Shown here: in pieces, positions 1 to 8,978 of the stretch | Layout of the letters: each line of letters starts with the position of its first letter | Numbering within the stretch: position 1 is the first letter of the stretch | Assembly: GCA_020635355.1 (NCBI GenBank) | Contig: JACJZW010000007.1 | Location: forward strand, 62,001-126,000 | Origin: Flavobacteriales bacterium | GTDB taxonomy: Bacteria > Bacteroidota > Bacteroidia > NS11-12g > UBA9320 | DNA: 64,000 nt | Reading direction: 5' to 3' | Made by a program: the position numbers and the translations under genes | The notes under the pieces: model-generated | What the model saw: only the letters and a program-made list of their open reading frames with translations | Database searches by the model: none | What the model was told of the DNA's origin: nothing

Positions 1-318
1 CCGAATGGCAATTTCAAAATCATATGCGGTGGTGAGGCAGTTGGAGCTAAAACTATGGTTTACGTACCTCCCGTTGTCCCAGCACAACACCAAATTCCCT
101 TGATTATTCCGGAAGGTATAGGTATCGAGAATGGTTTGATAAATGGATTCCATTTGCTGAAATTCTGACGGGCTGAACTCACGGTCCAGTTTATCGAGTA
201 CCCAGGTAATGGTTCCGGCTGGTATGAATTGGGTTGCTACAACCCCGTAACCAACTTCATTGCTGATGAATTTCAGCTCGGTGTGCGGATGGATCATGGT
301 GCTTGGAATGGCCTGCAT
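1..318 (-). CDS. SET-domain protein (partial, C-terminus cut by window edge)
   Basis: The reading frame runs from an ATG at 318 to the left edge, giving 106 visible codons with no stop. It resembles the compact bacterial SET-domain proteins related to protein-lysine methyltransferases: an early GYG (residues 23-25) followed by an extended beta region, and the SET signature NHS (87-89) followed closely by NC (93-94), which in the family forms the S-adenosylmethionine and substrate pocket. The C-terminal catalytic Tyr lies outside the window. A -7-like box (326-333, one mismatch to TAnnTTTG) sits 7 bases before the ATG; a second ATG at 297 is possible. It lies downstream of recN on the same strand. 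Substrate unknown. Confidence 0.7.
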   Translation of the reverse strand, partial: MQAIPSTMIHPHTELKFISNEVGYGVVATQFIPAGTITWVLDKLDREFSPSEFQQMESIYQTILDTYTFRNNQGNLVLCWDNGRYVNHSFSSNCLTTAYDFEIAIR

Positions 319-411
319 TCCAATACAAATGTGCTGAAAAAGTACATCGATTGATCTCTACTCAATTTAGCTTTTTAAGCTGATTTTCAGAGACTTACCA
401 AAAGTCAATTT

Positions 412-2067
412 TCACGAGTGCAGCAACTCCTTCGCATTCTCAATGGCCGCCGTAGTTGGTGTGTCTCCACTCAACATTTTTGCGATCTCCTGAACCCGAT
501 CTTCTTCCAACAATTGTCTGATTCCGGTAACACTCTCACCTTCCGTTTCCGATTTATACACGAAGAAATGAGTTTGACCCTTTGCGGCAATTTGGGGTAA
601 ATGGGTAATGGCAAACACCTGTAAATGATTGGACAGATCACGCATCAAATCAGCCATCCGAAGGGACACTTCACCGGAAACACCCGTATCGATTTCATCA
701 AAAACAATGGAGGGCAACGCCCGATGCCTGGCTAATTCAGATTTCATCACCAACATCAAGCGAGATAATTCCCCACCGGAAGCGGCGGTTTGAACCGGCT
801 GTGGTGCACGGCCCTTATTGGTTGATATGAGCAGTCGTATGGAGGTGGATCCATGACGGGAAAGCTGCTCATTCTGTTGTAATTCAATTCGGATTTGAGT
901 GGAAGGCATTCCCAACAAGGCAAGTTGGTGTTCCATGTTATCCGTTATGTCCTTTAACCGACCAACACGCTTTTCGAGGAGCTGCTTGGCCAAATGCCAG
1001 GAGCGTTCCGATACGTCCTGAATCTGACGGGAAAGGTCATCCATCTCGCGCTTGCGATCGTCATTGGACACCAGAACATCGTCTAAACGGTTGCGAACCT
1101 CAATCAGTTCCGAGACATCGTTAACCCGATGCTTTTGCAATAGTTGCTGCAAGAAATGGATGCGTTCATTGGCTTGATCCAACCGATTATTGTCTACACT
1201 TAACGACTGACCAAACTGACCCAATTCACGCACAACATCCTCCAGTTCAACCGTTACGGACTGCAGCCGTGCGGTTAGGTCCGATAAACCGGATTGATCA
1301 CCTGCCAATCGGGATAGCTGTCTGGAAAAAGCTTGAAGCCGATCCACCATGGATTGATCCATCTCTGCTGCTTCTTGAACCACCGCGGAAATGATCATAC
1401 CAATTTCTTCCGCATTTTGAAGCAAACCGGCCTCGGATTCCAAATCCTCCAATTCCTGTTGCTTAAGATTGGCCTGATCCAGTTCGTTCCACAAAAAGTT
1501 GTTATAATCGGCTTGTGCTGCTTCCTGACGATCGGCTTCCTGGAGTTCCGATAACGAGCGTTCCAGCTTGCGTAACAGGGTATACTGTTCCTGGTAGTTC
1601 GTCAAAAGTTCTGTTGTACCACTTACGGAATCAAGCCAATGGAACAGAAAGGCCGAATCGGATACGCGAATGGTCTGATGTTGAGAGTGGATATCAATCA
1701 GTCGCTCTCCCAAATCCTTCAGCACATTCAAGGAAACAGGTGTATCGTTTACAAATGCACGGGATCGTCCTTCCGGCAACACTTCCCGACGGATAATGGT
1801 CTCATCCAGGTAGTCCAGGTCATTGGCCCTAAAAAACTCCAATAGCCGGAGTTGTGAGACGTCAAACACACCTTCCACAATACTCTTTCGATCGGCCTGA
1901 GCAACGGCCTTTAGGTCAGCCCGTTCACCTAGAATCAGACCCAATGCCCCGATAATAATTGATTTACCTGCACCTGTTTCTCCAGTCAGAATATTCAGAC
2001 CACTTCCCGGTTCGATGTGCAGGGACTTAATCAGAACGTAATTATCGATTCGCAGGCTTTTGAGCAT
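412..2067 (-). CDS. recN: DNA repair protein RecN
   Basis: SMC-like ATPase that acts at double-strand breaks. The 551-residue product has the normal RecN length. The Walker A motif GETGAGKS is at about residues 29-36, a long coiled coil fills the middle, the ABC signature ASGGELSRL is near residue 430 and the Walker B segment IVFDEIDTGVSG follows. The frame is open upstream to 2169, but the family N-terminus (MLKSLRIDNYVLIKS) starts at 2067, and a perfect -7 box at 2072-2079 sits 4 bases in front of this ATG, so a longer start is unlikely. It is divergent from surE. Confidence 0.96.
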   Translation of the reverse strand: MLKSLRIDNYVLIKSLHIEPGSGLNILTGETGAGKSIIIGALGLILGERADLKAVAQADRKSIVEGVFDVSQLRLLEFFRANDLDYLDETIIRREVLPEGRSRAFVNDTPVSLNVLKDLGERLIDIHSQHQTIRVSDSAFLFHWLDSVSGTTELLTNYQEQYTLLRKLERSLSELQEADRQEAAQADYNNFLWNELDQANLKQQELEDLESEAGLLQNAEEIGMIISAVVQEAAEMDQSMVDRLQAFSRQLSRLAGDQSGLSDLTARLQSVTVELEDVVRELGQFGQSLSVDNNRLDQANERIHFLQQLLQKHRVNDVSELIEVRNRLDDVLVSNDDRKREMDDLSRQIQDVSERSWHLAKQLLEKRVGRLKDITDNMEHQLALLGMPSTQIRIELQQNEQLSRHGSTSIRLLISTNKGRAPQPVQTAASGGELSRLMLVMKSELARHRALPSIVFDEIDTGVSGEVSLRMADLMRDLSNHLQVFAITHLPQIAAKGQTHFFVYKSETEGESVTGIRQLLEEDRVQEIAKMLSGDTPTTAAIENAKELLHS

Positions 2068-2071
2068 GAGA

Positions 2072-2079
2072 CAAAAATA
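2072..2079 (-). promoter_or_regulatory. -7 box of recN
   Basis: Read on the minus strand this is TATTTTTG, a perfect match to the Bacteroidota -7 consensus TAnnTTTG, 4 bases before the recN ATG. No good TTTG -33 element lies at the ideal 19-base spacing; one occurs at about 15. The geometry implies transcription starting at or next to the start codon. Confidence 0.5.
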
Positions 2080-2228
2080 CTTCAGTGGCCAAATCAAATG
2101 GATAATTGTCCCATCATTCGATGCACAATTCTTCCAACAGCGGTGATTGACACGCCCAACGTGATTCATAACCCATCGTTGATGTAGGTTCTACCATGGA
2201 AAGCGCCGAGTGTGTAACTTCGCAACCG

Positions 2229-3008
2229 ATGGAAAAGAAACGTCCGCTGATTTTGGTCAGCAACGATGATGGTATCACCGCACCGGGAATTAAAGCCCTG
2301 GTTGAGGTGGTGATGGAATTTGGAGAAGTGGTGGTGGTTGCACCGGATAGTCCGCAATCAGGAATGGGACACGCCATTACCATTACTGAACCGTTGAGAC
2401 TGGATCAATCCAATTACTTTGGTCCGGAAGTGCAAGCTTATCAATGTTCAGGTACGCCGGCTGATTGTGTTAAACTGGCCATTGACAAGGTGCTTCACCG
2501 CAAGCCGGATTTACTGGTTTCAGGCATTAATCACGGTTCCAATTCTTCCATTAATGTGATCTACTCCGGCACCATGTCGGCTGCCGTGGAAGGAGCCATT
2601 GACGGAATACAGGCCGTTGGCTTTTCACTGTTGGATTATGCATTGAATGCGGATTTTGATGGTGCCAAATCCATTGTACGTCGCGTGGTAAGTGGTGTTT
2701 TAAAACACGGCATGCCGGCAGACACGTTATTGAACGTGAACATTCCAATGGGTCCGGTGGAGTCACTGAATGGCATTAAAATATGCCGACAAGCGCGGGC
2801 TAAATGGGTGGAAGAATTTGATGAACGCACGGATCCGTATAATCGACGATATTATTGGTTAACAGGGAAATTCAAGGATCTGGATCATGGAGAGGATACC
2901 GATGAATGGGCCTTGAAGCACAATTATGCTTCGGTGGTTCCCGTACAGTTTGATTTAACCGCTCATCACGCCATGGGCATCTTGAATACCTGGGATCTAA
3001 ATGAATAA
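2229..3008 (+). CDS. surE: 5'/3'-nucleotidase SurE
   Basis: Metal-dependent survival-protein nucleotidase that dephosphorylates nucleoside monophosphates. The acidic metal motif SNDDG is at residues 11-15, followed by the family blocks GTPADCVKLA and SGINHGSNSS. From the ATG at 2229 the protein has 259 residues, the usual size; an in-frame ATG at 2196 would add 11 residues (MESAECVTSQP) that do not look conserved. It heads a plus-strand run: the next gene overlaps its end by 8 bases, followed by lpxB. Confidence 0.93.
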   Translation: MEKKRPLILVSNDDGITAPGIKALVEVVMEFGEVVVVAPDSPQSGMGHAITITEPLRLDQSNYFGPEVQAYQCSGTPADCVKLAIDKVLHRKPDLLVSGINHGSNSSINVIYSGTMSAAVEGAIDGIQAVGFSLLDYALNADFDGAKSIVRRVVSGVLKHGMPADTLLNVNIPMGPVESLNGIKICRQARAKWVEEFDERTDPYNRRYYWLTGKFKDLDHGEDTDEWALKHNYASVVPVQFDLTAHHAMGILNTWDLNE

Positions 3009-3291
3009 ACTCGATAAACTCTGGATTGGCATTGTGACCGGATTGGTGGCGCCACTAATCCTGCTGATCATCATTTTTCGGTTCACCAATTTTATGGAAG
3101 ATTTTGGTGACACCGGAGCACTGTTCGTGAGTATACCCTATACCGCTGTGATTCTGCGTCCCACCTTACTCATTAACCTGGCCATCTTCCTGTTTTTTAT
3201 CAACCGGAATTATATGCGATTTTCCAGAGGCATGGTCATGAGTACCATGTTGTACGTGATCTTCATTGCCTGGATTTTCTTCACTCAATAG
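3001..3291 (+). CDS. small integral membrane protein, function unknown
   Basis: A 96-residue hydrophobic protein with about three predicted membrane segments (roughly residues 7-26, 41-62 and 73-94) separated by short charged loops. I do not recognise the family. It overlaps the end of surE by 8 bases and ends one base before the lpxB ATG, so it is almost certainly translated as part of a surE-lpxB operon. Position suggests an envelope role, but nothing in the sequence shows it. Confidence 0.8.
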   Translation: MNKLDKLWIGIVTGLVAPLILLIIIFRFTNFMEDFGDTGALFVSIPYTAVILRPTLLINLAIFLFFINRNYMRFSRGMVMSTMLYVIFIAWIFFTQ

Positions 3292-3292
3292 T

Positions 3293-4375
3293 ATGAAATA
3301 CTTCCTCATTGCCGGCGAACCGTCTGGAGATTTGCATGGGTCAGGATTAATTTCAGCCTTGAAAGATCTTGATCCGGATGCTCAATTCCGTGGAATGGGT
3401 GGAGATATGATGATTAAGGCCGGATTGCATGCGGATGCGCATATAGCCGAGTTCAGCATTATGGGTTTTGTGGAAGTGCTGGGTAATATTTTTCGCCTTC
3501 GCCGATTGATGAATGATCTGATCCAGGCTGTGGATGACTTTCAACCCGACCGGATTATTCTAATTGATTACGGCGGATTCAATTTGCGGTTTGCCAAACG
3601 GATGCATCAAAAATCACGACAGGTTGATTATTACATTTTGCCAAAGGTTTGGGCGTGGAATGAAAAGAGGGTAAGGAAAATCAAGCGCTATGTCCATAAA
3701 GGTTATGTGATCTTCCCGTTTGAAGAGGATTATTTCCGACAACACGGCGTTGATGCCACCTACGTGGGCAATCCGGTTGTAGCTCAAAATGAAGCGGTTG
3801 GGAAAGCGAATGGGCCGGTAGACATGAACGAGCATCAGATTGTTCTGTTACCCGGCAGCCGACGGCAGGAAATCAAGCGTATACTGCCGGTGCTGTTGGA
3901 ATTGCCGCATTCCTTTAAGAACTATACGTTTAAGCTTGCCTTGCGAGAGGCATCAGATCTCGTCCCGTCTGATCTTCCATCAAACGTTGAGGTGGTGTAT
4001 GGCCACACCCATCAGGTTATTCGGGAATCGGTTTGTGCCATCGCTACATCCGGAACAGTTAATCTGGAAACAGCGCTTTGGAATGTTCCCCAAATCGTGG
4101 TGTATAAAGCCAATGCCCTCTCCTATTGGATTGGCAGAATGGTGGTGAAGATTAAATACATTTCTCCCGTAAATCTCATTTTAAACCGTGGTCTGATAGC
4201 TGAACGAATACAATCCTCGTGCAATGCCATAACTTTGAAACACGATCTGGAACAACTTTTGGATCCTCAAATCAGACAGGAGATTCAGCATGGTTATCGC
4301 GAACTAAAATCGATGTTAACCAATAGGAATGCCTCTATTTTTACGGCGAAAAAAATACTAGAACACAAGGAGTAA
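3293..4375 (+). CDS. lpxB: Lipid-A-disaccharide synthase
   Basis: Glycosyltransferase (family GT19) joining UDP-diacylglucosamine and lipid X to form the lipid A disaccharide at the inner membrane. The N-terminus MKYFLIAGEPSGDLHGSGLI is the family signature, and the C-terminal half holds the nucleotide-binding blocks LLPGSRRQEIKRILP and ATSGTVNLETALWNVPQIVVYK. The 360-residue length is normal. The start at 3293 is chosen because the signature begins there; an upstream in-frame ATG at 3266 lies inside the preceding gene. Confidence 0.95.
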   Translation: MKYFLIAGEPSGDLHGSGLISALKDLDPDAQFRGMGGDMMIKAGLHADAHIAEFSIMGFVEVLGNIFRLRRLMNDLIQAVDDFQPDRIILIDYGGFNLRFAKRMHQKSRQVDYYILPKVWAWNEKRVRKIKRYVHKGYVIFPFEEDYFRQHGVDATYVGNPVVAQNEAVGKANGPVDMNEHQIVLLPGSRRQEIKRILPVLLELPHSFKNYTFKLALREASDLVPSDLPSNVEVVYGHTHQVIRESVCAIATSGTVNLETALWNVPQIVVYKANALSYWIGRMVVKIKYISPVNLILNRGLIAERIQSSCNAITLKHDLEQLLDPQIRQEIQHGYRELKSMLTNRNASIFTAKKILEHKE

Positions 4376-4379
4376 CAGC

Positions 4380-4868
4380 ATGAATAACACACATAAATAC
4401 TGGATGTTGGTTTTTTTAACTGGTTCGTTAGCAGCAACCGGATGTAAGTCCCGAAAGCCCAAAACGGTTTCAGAAAATGCCATCCAGGTAGAAGTAATGT
4501 ACACTCAAATGCATTGCGGAGGAGCAGCTCCTTCTCCTGAAATACTGGAGGAAATGGATAAACTGAAGCCACTGGAAAATACAGTGGTTTACGTGGCGAA
4601 GTTTAATGAGGAGTCTACGACAACAAAGCAATACAAAACCGACAAAGCCGGTTTGCTTACTGTGGAGATCGATACCGGGTTCTATCAAGTGTATCTCTAC
4701 AATCCAGTTGAACTGTTGAACGATTCACTGGAACGTTCAGAGCGCGACAAGTGCGAACGATACTGGAAACTGGAACATCGTGCACCTCTCGGCTATAAGG
4801 CCGGCAAACCCATTCCACCGGTTGTCTTTAACAAGATGTGCAATCCTTGTGATGAACCCAAGCCCTAA
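4380..4868 (+). CDS. putative lipoprotein, function unknown
   Basis: A 162-residue protein with a signal sequence ending in AATGC (Cys22), consistent with a lipobox. After cleavage the mature protein begins KSRKPKT and contains MHCGG and a C-terminal CNPC pair. The rest looks like a small beta-rich carboxypeptidase-regulatory or transthyretin-like domain (a stretch ending in GFYQVYLYNP), but I would not assign a function. It begins 4 bases after lpxB, so it is probably the last gene of the surE operon, ending before the terminator at 4971-5002. Confidence 0.8.
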   Translation: MNNTHKYWMLVFLTGSLAATGCKSRKPKTVSENAIQVEVMYTQMHCGGAAPSPEILEEMDKLKPLENTVVYVAKFNEESTTTKQYKTDKAGLLTVEIDTGFYQVYLYNPVELLNDSLERSERDKCERYWKLEHRAPLGYKAGKPIPPVVFNKMCNPCDEPKP

Positions 4869-4970
4869 GCACATTAATCACCGCTGGCAGTAGGGCAACT
4901 CAAACAGCATACTCGTTCAATAGAGCTCCCAAGACATACGTCGTGGAAATTGAAAACTCCATTCCATAAA

Positions 4971-5002
4971 AAAAGGTGTTCAACCCACGCTGAACACCTT
5001 TT
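4971..5002. terminator. bidirectional terminator between lipoprotein gene and hppD
   Basis: Perfect 12-bp stem AAAAGGTGTTCA / TGAACACCTTTT around an 8-base loop. The A/T-rich ends give U tracts in both directions, so it can serve both the plus-strand surE run and the minus-strand hppD gene, which converge here. Confidence 0.88.
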
Positions 5003-5022
5003 GATACGTTTTATTGGATGGC

Positions 5023-6147
5023 TTAGAGATTTCCTCGTCGCTCCTGTTCCCGTTCAATTGACTCAAACAGCGCTTTGAAATTCCCTTTCCCGAAGGATTT
5101 AGCTCCACACCGTTGAATGATTTCATAGAACACCGTTGGGCGATCTTCTACCGGCTTGGTGAACAGCTGCAATAAATAGCCTTCATCGTCGCGATCAATC
5201 AGGATGTTGAGTTTCTTCAACTCCTGCAAATCTTCATGAATATCACCAACGCGGTCCAGAACATCTTCGTAATAATTATCCGGCACATAAAGGAATTCAA
5301 CCCCTCTCTTACGCAATTCAGCAACGGTGTGAAGAATATCGTCAGTGGCTACGGCAATGTGTTGCACACCTGCACCACGATAGAATTCGATGTATTCTTC
5401 AATTTGTGACTTTTTACGGCCATCAGCTGGTTCGTTTATCGGAAACTTGACGTAGCCATTTCCGTTGGATACCACTTTGGACATGAGGGCAGAATATTCA
5501 GTTGAAATATCCTTGTCGTCAAACGTGAGCAGCAACTGGAAGCCCATAACCTCCTCGTAGAACTTCACCCATTCATTCATCATTCCCAATTCCACATTTC
5601 CCACGCAGTGATCAACATGCTTCAAACCAACCGGAGTGACCTCAAGGGCATTCCATGGTTTCACATATCCTGGCAGGAATGGTCCGCTGTAATTTTTGCG
5701 TTCCACAAATTTGTGAATGGTTTCACCATAGGTGTGAATGGCAGATACCACTACCTCACCATTTTCATCTTGAAAAACGGTAGGTTCCATATAGGGTTTG
5801 GCCCCGCGTTTGGTTGTTTCTTCAAATGCCGATCGGGCATCGTCTACCCATAAACTCAGGAATTTCACCCCATCACCATGGGCTTTCACGTGCTCAGCTA
5901 TTTCCGAATCGGGTTTAATTGCCGTCGTTAATATTAGGGTGATTTTACCCTGCTTAAGCACGTAGGATGCGCGATCGCGTACTCCGGTTTCCGGGCCGGC
6001 ATAGGCAATCAACTCATAACCCCAGGCCATTTGATAGTAATAAGCCGATTGTTTTGCGTTGCCTACATAAAATTCGATGTGATCCGTTCCCAAAAGAGGA
6101 AGGAAATCAACTTCGGTACCTGCAGGATCTAGAACTTCTCGTTGCAT
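5023..6147 (-). CDS. hppD: 4-hydroxyphenylpyruvate dioxygenase
   Basis: Non-heme Fe(II) dioxygenase converting 4-hydroxyphenylpyruvate to homogentisate in tyrosine degradation, requiring oxygen. The 374-residue product has two vicinal-oxygen-chelate repeats. The three iron ligands can be placed: His180 (VDHCVGN), His263 (GVQHIA) and Glu342 (FYEIIQR). The C-terminal FGKGNFKALFESIE helix is typical. No homogentisate dioxygenase lies beside it, so the rest of the pathway is elsewhere. It is monocistronic, between the terminator at 4971-5002 and a likely promoter at 6169-6196. Confidence 0.96.
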   Translation of the reverse strand: MQREVLDPAGTEVDFLPLLGTDHIEFYVGNAKQSAYYYQMAWGYELIAYAGPETGVRDRASYVLKQGKITLILTTAIKPDSEIAEHVKAHGDGVKFLSLWVDDARSAFEETTKRGAKPYMEPTVFQDENGEVVVSAIHTYGETIHKFVERKNYSGPFLPGYVKPWNALEVTPVGLKHVDHCVGNVELGMMNEWVKFYEEVMGFQLLLTFDDKDISTEYSALMSKVVSNGNGYVKFPINEPADGRKKSQIEEYIEFYRGAGVQHIAVATDDILHTVAELRKRGVEFLYVPDNYYEDVLDRVGDIHEDLQELKKLNILIDRDDEGYLLQLFTKPVEDRPTVFYEIIQRCGAKSFGKGNFKALFESIEREQERRGNL

Positions 6148-6168
6148 TGTTTCAAAGTTTTAATGGTA

Positions 6169-6196
6169 CAAATATGGGGAAAATCCTTCAGGCCAA
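6169..6196 (-). promoter_or_regulatory. likely hppD promoter
   Basis: On the minus strand: TTGG, 16-base spacer, then CATATTTG (one mismatch to TAnnTTTG) at 6169-6176. The start site would be about 15 bases upstream of the hppD ATG at 6147. The spacer is shorter than the usual 19, so confidence is limited. Confidence 0.4.
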
Positions 6197-6240
6197 TGGC
6201 CAAATCCGTGCTTTCCCGGTTTACGGTTTGGGGTAAAAAA

Positions 6241-6265
6241 AAATGCAGTCGGTTTGACTGCATTT
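6241..6265 (-). terminator. terminator of the ribosomal protein superoperon
   Basis: 10-bp perfect stem AAATGCAGTC / GACTGCATTT with a 5-base loop, followed in the minus direction by a run of T (A tract at about 6235-6243 on the plus strand). It lies just downstream of rplQ, the last gene of the 32-gene run. Confidence 0.88.
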
Positions 6266-6285
6266 TCCTTCGCTTACTGAATTAA

Positions 6286-6900
6286 TTATTTGTCCTCCTC
6301 TGACGTATCAGATTCAGGTGCCGATTCCTCGGCAGTTGGTGTTGTTTCTTCTGCTGCTTCATTGGCTTCTGCTTTCACCTCTTCCACAACTTCTTCGGCC
6401 TCGGCTACTACTTCGGCCGCTTTTACTTTTGCTTTTGCAACAGGAGCTTCATCAGTAGTTTCGGCTTTCTTTTTACCACGACGTGTGCGTTTGGATGAAG
6501 AAGACTTAGAGGTATCTGCCGCTTTTTGTTCCAGCATCAACTCATTAAAGTCAACCAATTCCATCATGCACATCTCAGCGTTGTCACCTTTACGGTTGTG
6601 CGTTTTAAGGATGCGGGTATATCCTCCTGGACGATCTGCAACCTTTTCTGCAACGTTACCGAACAACTCCTTCACAGATTCTTTGTCCTGAAGGTAGCTG
6701 AATACGATACGACGAGAGTGTGTGGTATCATCCTTGGCTCGCGTGATCAATGGTTCAACAAAACCACGCAATTCCTTTGCTTTGGCAGTGGTGGTGAAGA
6801 TTCGTTTGTGTCGAATCAGGGATGCTGCCATATTGGAAAGCATGGAGCTGCGGTGTCCATACTTTCGCCCTAAGTGATTAATTTTATTTCCGTGTCTCAT
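6286..6900 (-). CDS. rplQ: 50S ribosomal protein L17 with long acidic C-terminal extension
   Basis: Large-subunit protein near the exit tunnel. Residues 1 to about 120 are the canonical L17 fold (MRHGNKINHLGRKYGHRSSM at the start, PGGYTRILKTHNRKGDNAEM near its end). Residues about 121-204 are an added tail: a Lys/Arg cluster (KRTRRGKKKAE) followed by a low-complexity Ala/Glu/Val/Thr segment. The family core is about 120-130 residues, so the tail is a real extension, as is common in Bacteroidota L17. It is the last gene of the superoperon, 22 bases after rpoA. Confidence 0.96.
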   Translation of the reverse strand: MRHGNKINHLGRKYGHRSSMLSNMAASLIRHKRIFTTTAKAKELRGFVEPLITRAKDDTTHSRRIVFSYLQDKESVKELFGNVAEKVADRPGGYTRILKTHNRKGDNAEMCMMELVDFNELMLEQKAADTSKSSSSKRTRRGKKKAETTDEAPVAKAKVKAAEVVAEAEEVVEEVKAEANEAAEETTPTAEESAPESDTSEEDK

Positions 6901-6922
6901 TCTGCTAAGTCAACGTGACGAC

Positions 6923-7915
6923 TTATTCGTCGTCCAGATTGTATTTAGAAATATCCATTCCAAACGTCAGGCCCTTGTCTCGTACAAACTCTTCGAGCTC
7001 TGTAAGGGACTTTTTACCAAAGTTTCGGAATTTCAACAAGTCTTCAATTTGGTAGCTAACCAATTCACCGAGTGTTCGGATCTCAGCAGCCTTCAAACAG
7101 TTGTACGCTCGTACAGACAGATCCAAATCAGCCAGAGACGTTTTGAGCACTTTACGCATGTGCAAGGTGTTCTCATCAACCTCAGCTGTTTTGGTTTTAA
7201 CCTGGCTATCGAGCAGGATGCTTTCATCAGAGAACAACACCAGGTGCTGAATCATGATTTTAGCGGCTTCTTTCAAAGCATCTTCCGGATGAATAGAACC
7301 ATCGGTGGTTACTTCGAAAACCAATTTTTCGTAATCCGTACGTTGTTCAACCCGGAAGTCTTCCACTCGGAATTTTACGTTTTTAATAGGCGTGAAGATG
7401 GAATCAATAGGAATTAATCCGATTGGCGCATCAGCAGGAAGATTTTCTTCAGCTGGTACATATCCTCGACCTTTATCAACCGTAAGTTCCATTTCGAGAT
7501 TTACGAAAGGCTCCATGGTACAGATAACCAACTCAGGATTCAGGATTTCGAATGCATTGGTGTAGCGGGCGATATCACCGGCGGTGAACACATCCTTACC
7601 TTTAATGGAGATGTAGATCTTTTCTACTTCTTCTCCTTCAACCACACGCTTAAAACGTACCTGTTTAAGATTCAGGATGATTTCAGTGAGGTCTTCAGTG
7701 ATTCCTTTAATGGTGCTGAATTCGTGGTCAACACCCGGAATTTTAATGGTGGTAATGGCATATCCTTCCAGAGAAGAAAGGAGGATTCGTCGCATGGCGT
7801 TTCCAACGGTTACACCATATCCTTTTTCAAGGGGCGAGAATTCAAACAGACCGTAGTTGTCTGTTTCCTTATGCATAATAACCTTATCCGGCTTTTGAAA
7901 ATTCAGTATTGCCAT
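6923..7915 (-). CDS. rpoA: DNA-directed RNA polymerase subunit alpha
   Basis: Alpha subunit of RNA polymerase. The 330-residue product has the N-terminal dimerisation domain (YGVTVGNAMRRILLSSLEG near residues 33-51) and the C-terminal domain with helix-hairpin-helix motifs (LRTLGELVSYQIEDLLKFRN-type segment, around 275-310) that contacts UP elements and activators. It lies between rpsD and rplQ in the standard alpha-operon order. Confidence 0.98.
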   Translation of the reverse strand: MAILNFQKPDKVIMHKETDNYGLFEFSPLEKGYGVTVGNAMRRILLSSLEGYAITTIKIPGVDHEFSTIKGITEDLTEIILNLKQVRFKRVVEGEEVEKIYISIKGKDVFTAGDIARYTNAFEILNPELVICTMEPFVNLEMELTVDKGRGYVPAEENLPADAPIGLIPIDSIFTPIKNVKFRVEDFRVEQRTDYEKLVFEVTTDGSIHPEDALKEAAKIMIQHLVLFSDESILLDSQVKTKTAEVDENTLHMRKVLKTSLADLDLSVRAYNCLKAAEIRTLGELVSYQIEDLLKFRNFGKKSLTELEEFVRDKGLTFGMDISKYNLDDE

Positions 7916-7935
7916 ATCAGTTCTTTCTTTCAGGA

Positions 7936-8538
7936 TTATTTAGAATACAATTCGACGATAAGCTGTTCCTTGATGTTCTCTGGAATTTCATCGCGTTCCG
8001 GATAGTTCAGGAAGGTGCCGCTATATGCGTCCTGATCCCATTGCAACCAGCTAAATGCTTTGCGGCTAACAAGAGAATCATTAATAAACTCGAGTGATTT
8101 GGATTTCTCACGAACCTCAACCACGTCACCAGGACGAAGTTGGTAAGATGGAATGTTGGTTACAACACCATTCACCAAAACGTGTTTGTGAGAGACAAGC
8201 TGACGTGCTCCACGACGGGTTTTTGCGATTCCGAGACGGAATACGGTGTTATCCAATCGCGATTCCAAAAACTTGAGCAAGTTTTCACCGGTAATACCTT
8301 TACGACGTGCCGCGCGATCAAACAGATTAGCGAACTGACGCTCCAATACACCGTAGGTATATTTTGCTTTTTGTTTCTCAGCAAGCTGAATTGCGTATTC
8401 AGACTTTTTGCCACGACGACGGGAGTTACCGTGCTGTCCTGGAGGATAATTTTTCTTATCGAGAACCTTGTCCGGTCCGAAAATCGGTTCGCGGAACTTA
8501 CGTGCTATCTTCGACTTGGGGCCTGTATATCTTGCCAT
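7936..8538 (-). CDS. rpsD: 30S ribosomal protein S4
   Basis: Primary 16S rRNA-binding assembly protein, 200 residues. It begins MARYTGPKSKIARKFREPIF and lacks the N-terminal cysteine zinc knuckle found in some S4 proteins. The S4 RNA-binding domain (RLDNTVFRLGIAKTRRGARQ) starts near residue 93. It lies in alpha-operon order, 30 bases after rpsK and 20 before rpoA. Confidence 0.98.
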   Translation of the reverse strand: MARYTGPKSKIARKFREPIFGPDKVLDKKNYPPGQHGNSRRRGKKSEYAIQLAEKQKAKYTYGVLERQFANLFDRAARRKGITGENLLKFLESRLDNTVFRLGIAKTRRGARQLVSHKHVLVNGVVTNIPSYQLRPGDVVEVREKSKSLEFINDSLVSRKAFSWLQWDQDAYSGTFLNYPERDEIPENIKEQLIVELYSK

Positions 8539-8568
8539 TTATTCTTCTTCTTTCTGCGTTAGCAACCT

Positions 8569-8958
8569 TTATACACGACGTCGTTTAGCGGGACGACAAC
8601 CGTTGTGTGGAAGTGGGGTAACATCCGTGATGGACATCACCTCAATACCAACGGTTTGCAGGGTACGGATAGCAGATTCGCGTCCGGCACCTGGTCCTTT
8701 TACAAAGACGTTTACTTTTCGTACACCGGCATCGGCAGCAATCTTTGCACAATCTGTACAAGCCACCTGACCAGCGTATGGAGTGTTCTTTTTAGAACCA
8801 CGGAATCCCATCTTTCCGGCACTTGACCAGGAAATAACCTGACCTTGTGAGTTGGTGATGGAGATCAACAGGTTGTTGAACGTCGCTTTGATGTGCACCT
8901 GACCGATGGCATCGACGTTTACCTTTCTCTTCTTGGTTACCTTCTTACCGGTTGCCAT
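8569..8958 (-). CDS. rpsK: 30S ribosomal protein S11
   Basis: Platform protein of the small subunit, 129 residues. The family block VFVKGPGAGRESAIRTL and the basic C-terminus (PLPHNGCRPAKRRRV) are present. It is 20 bases after rpsM. Confidence 0.98.
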   Translation of the reverse strand: MATGKKVTKKRKVNVDAIGQVHIKATFNNLLISITNSQGQVISWSSAGKMGFRGSKKNTPYAGQVACTDCAKIAADAGVRKVNVFVKGPGAGRESAIRTLQTVGIEVMSITDVTPLPHNGCRPAKRRRV

Positions 8959-8978
8959 TCTTATTCTTTAACTAGTTC

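Noticed and set aside
3266..3292. ATG at 3266 as the lpxB start
   Set aside because: It lies inside the preceding membrane-protein gene and would add MPGFSSLNS before the conserved LpxB N-terminus.
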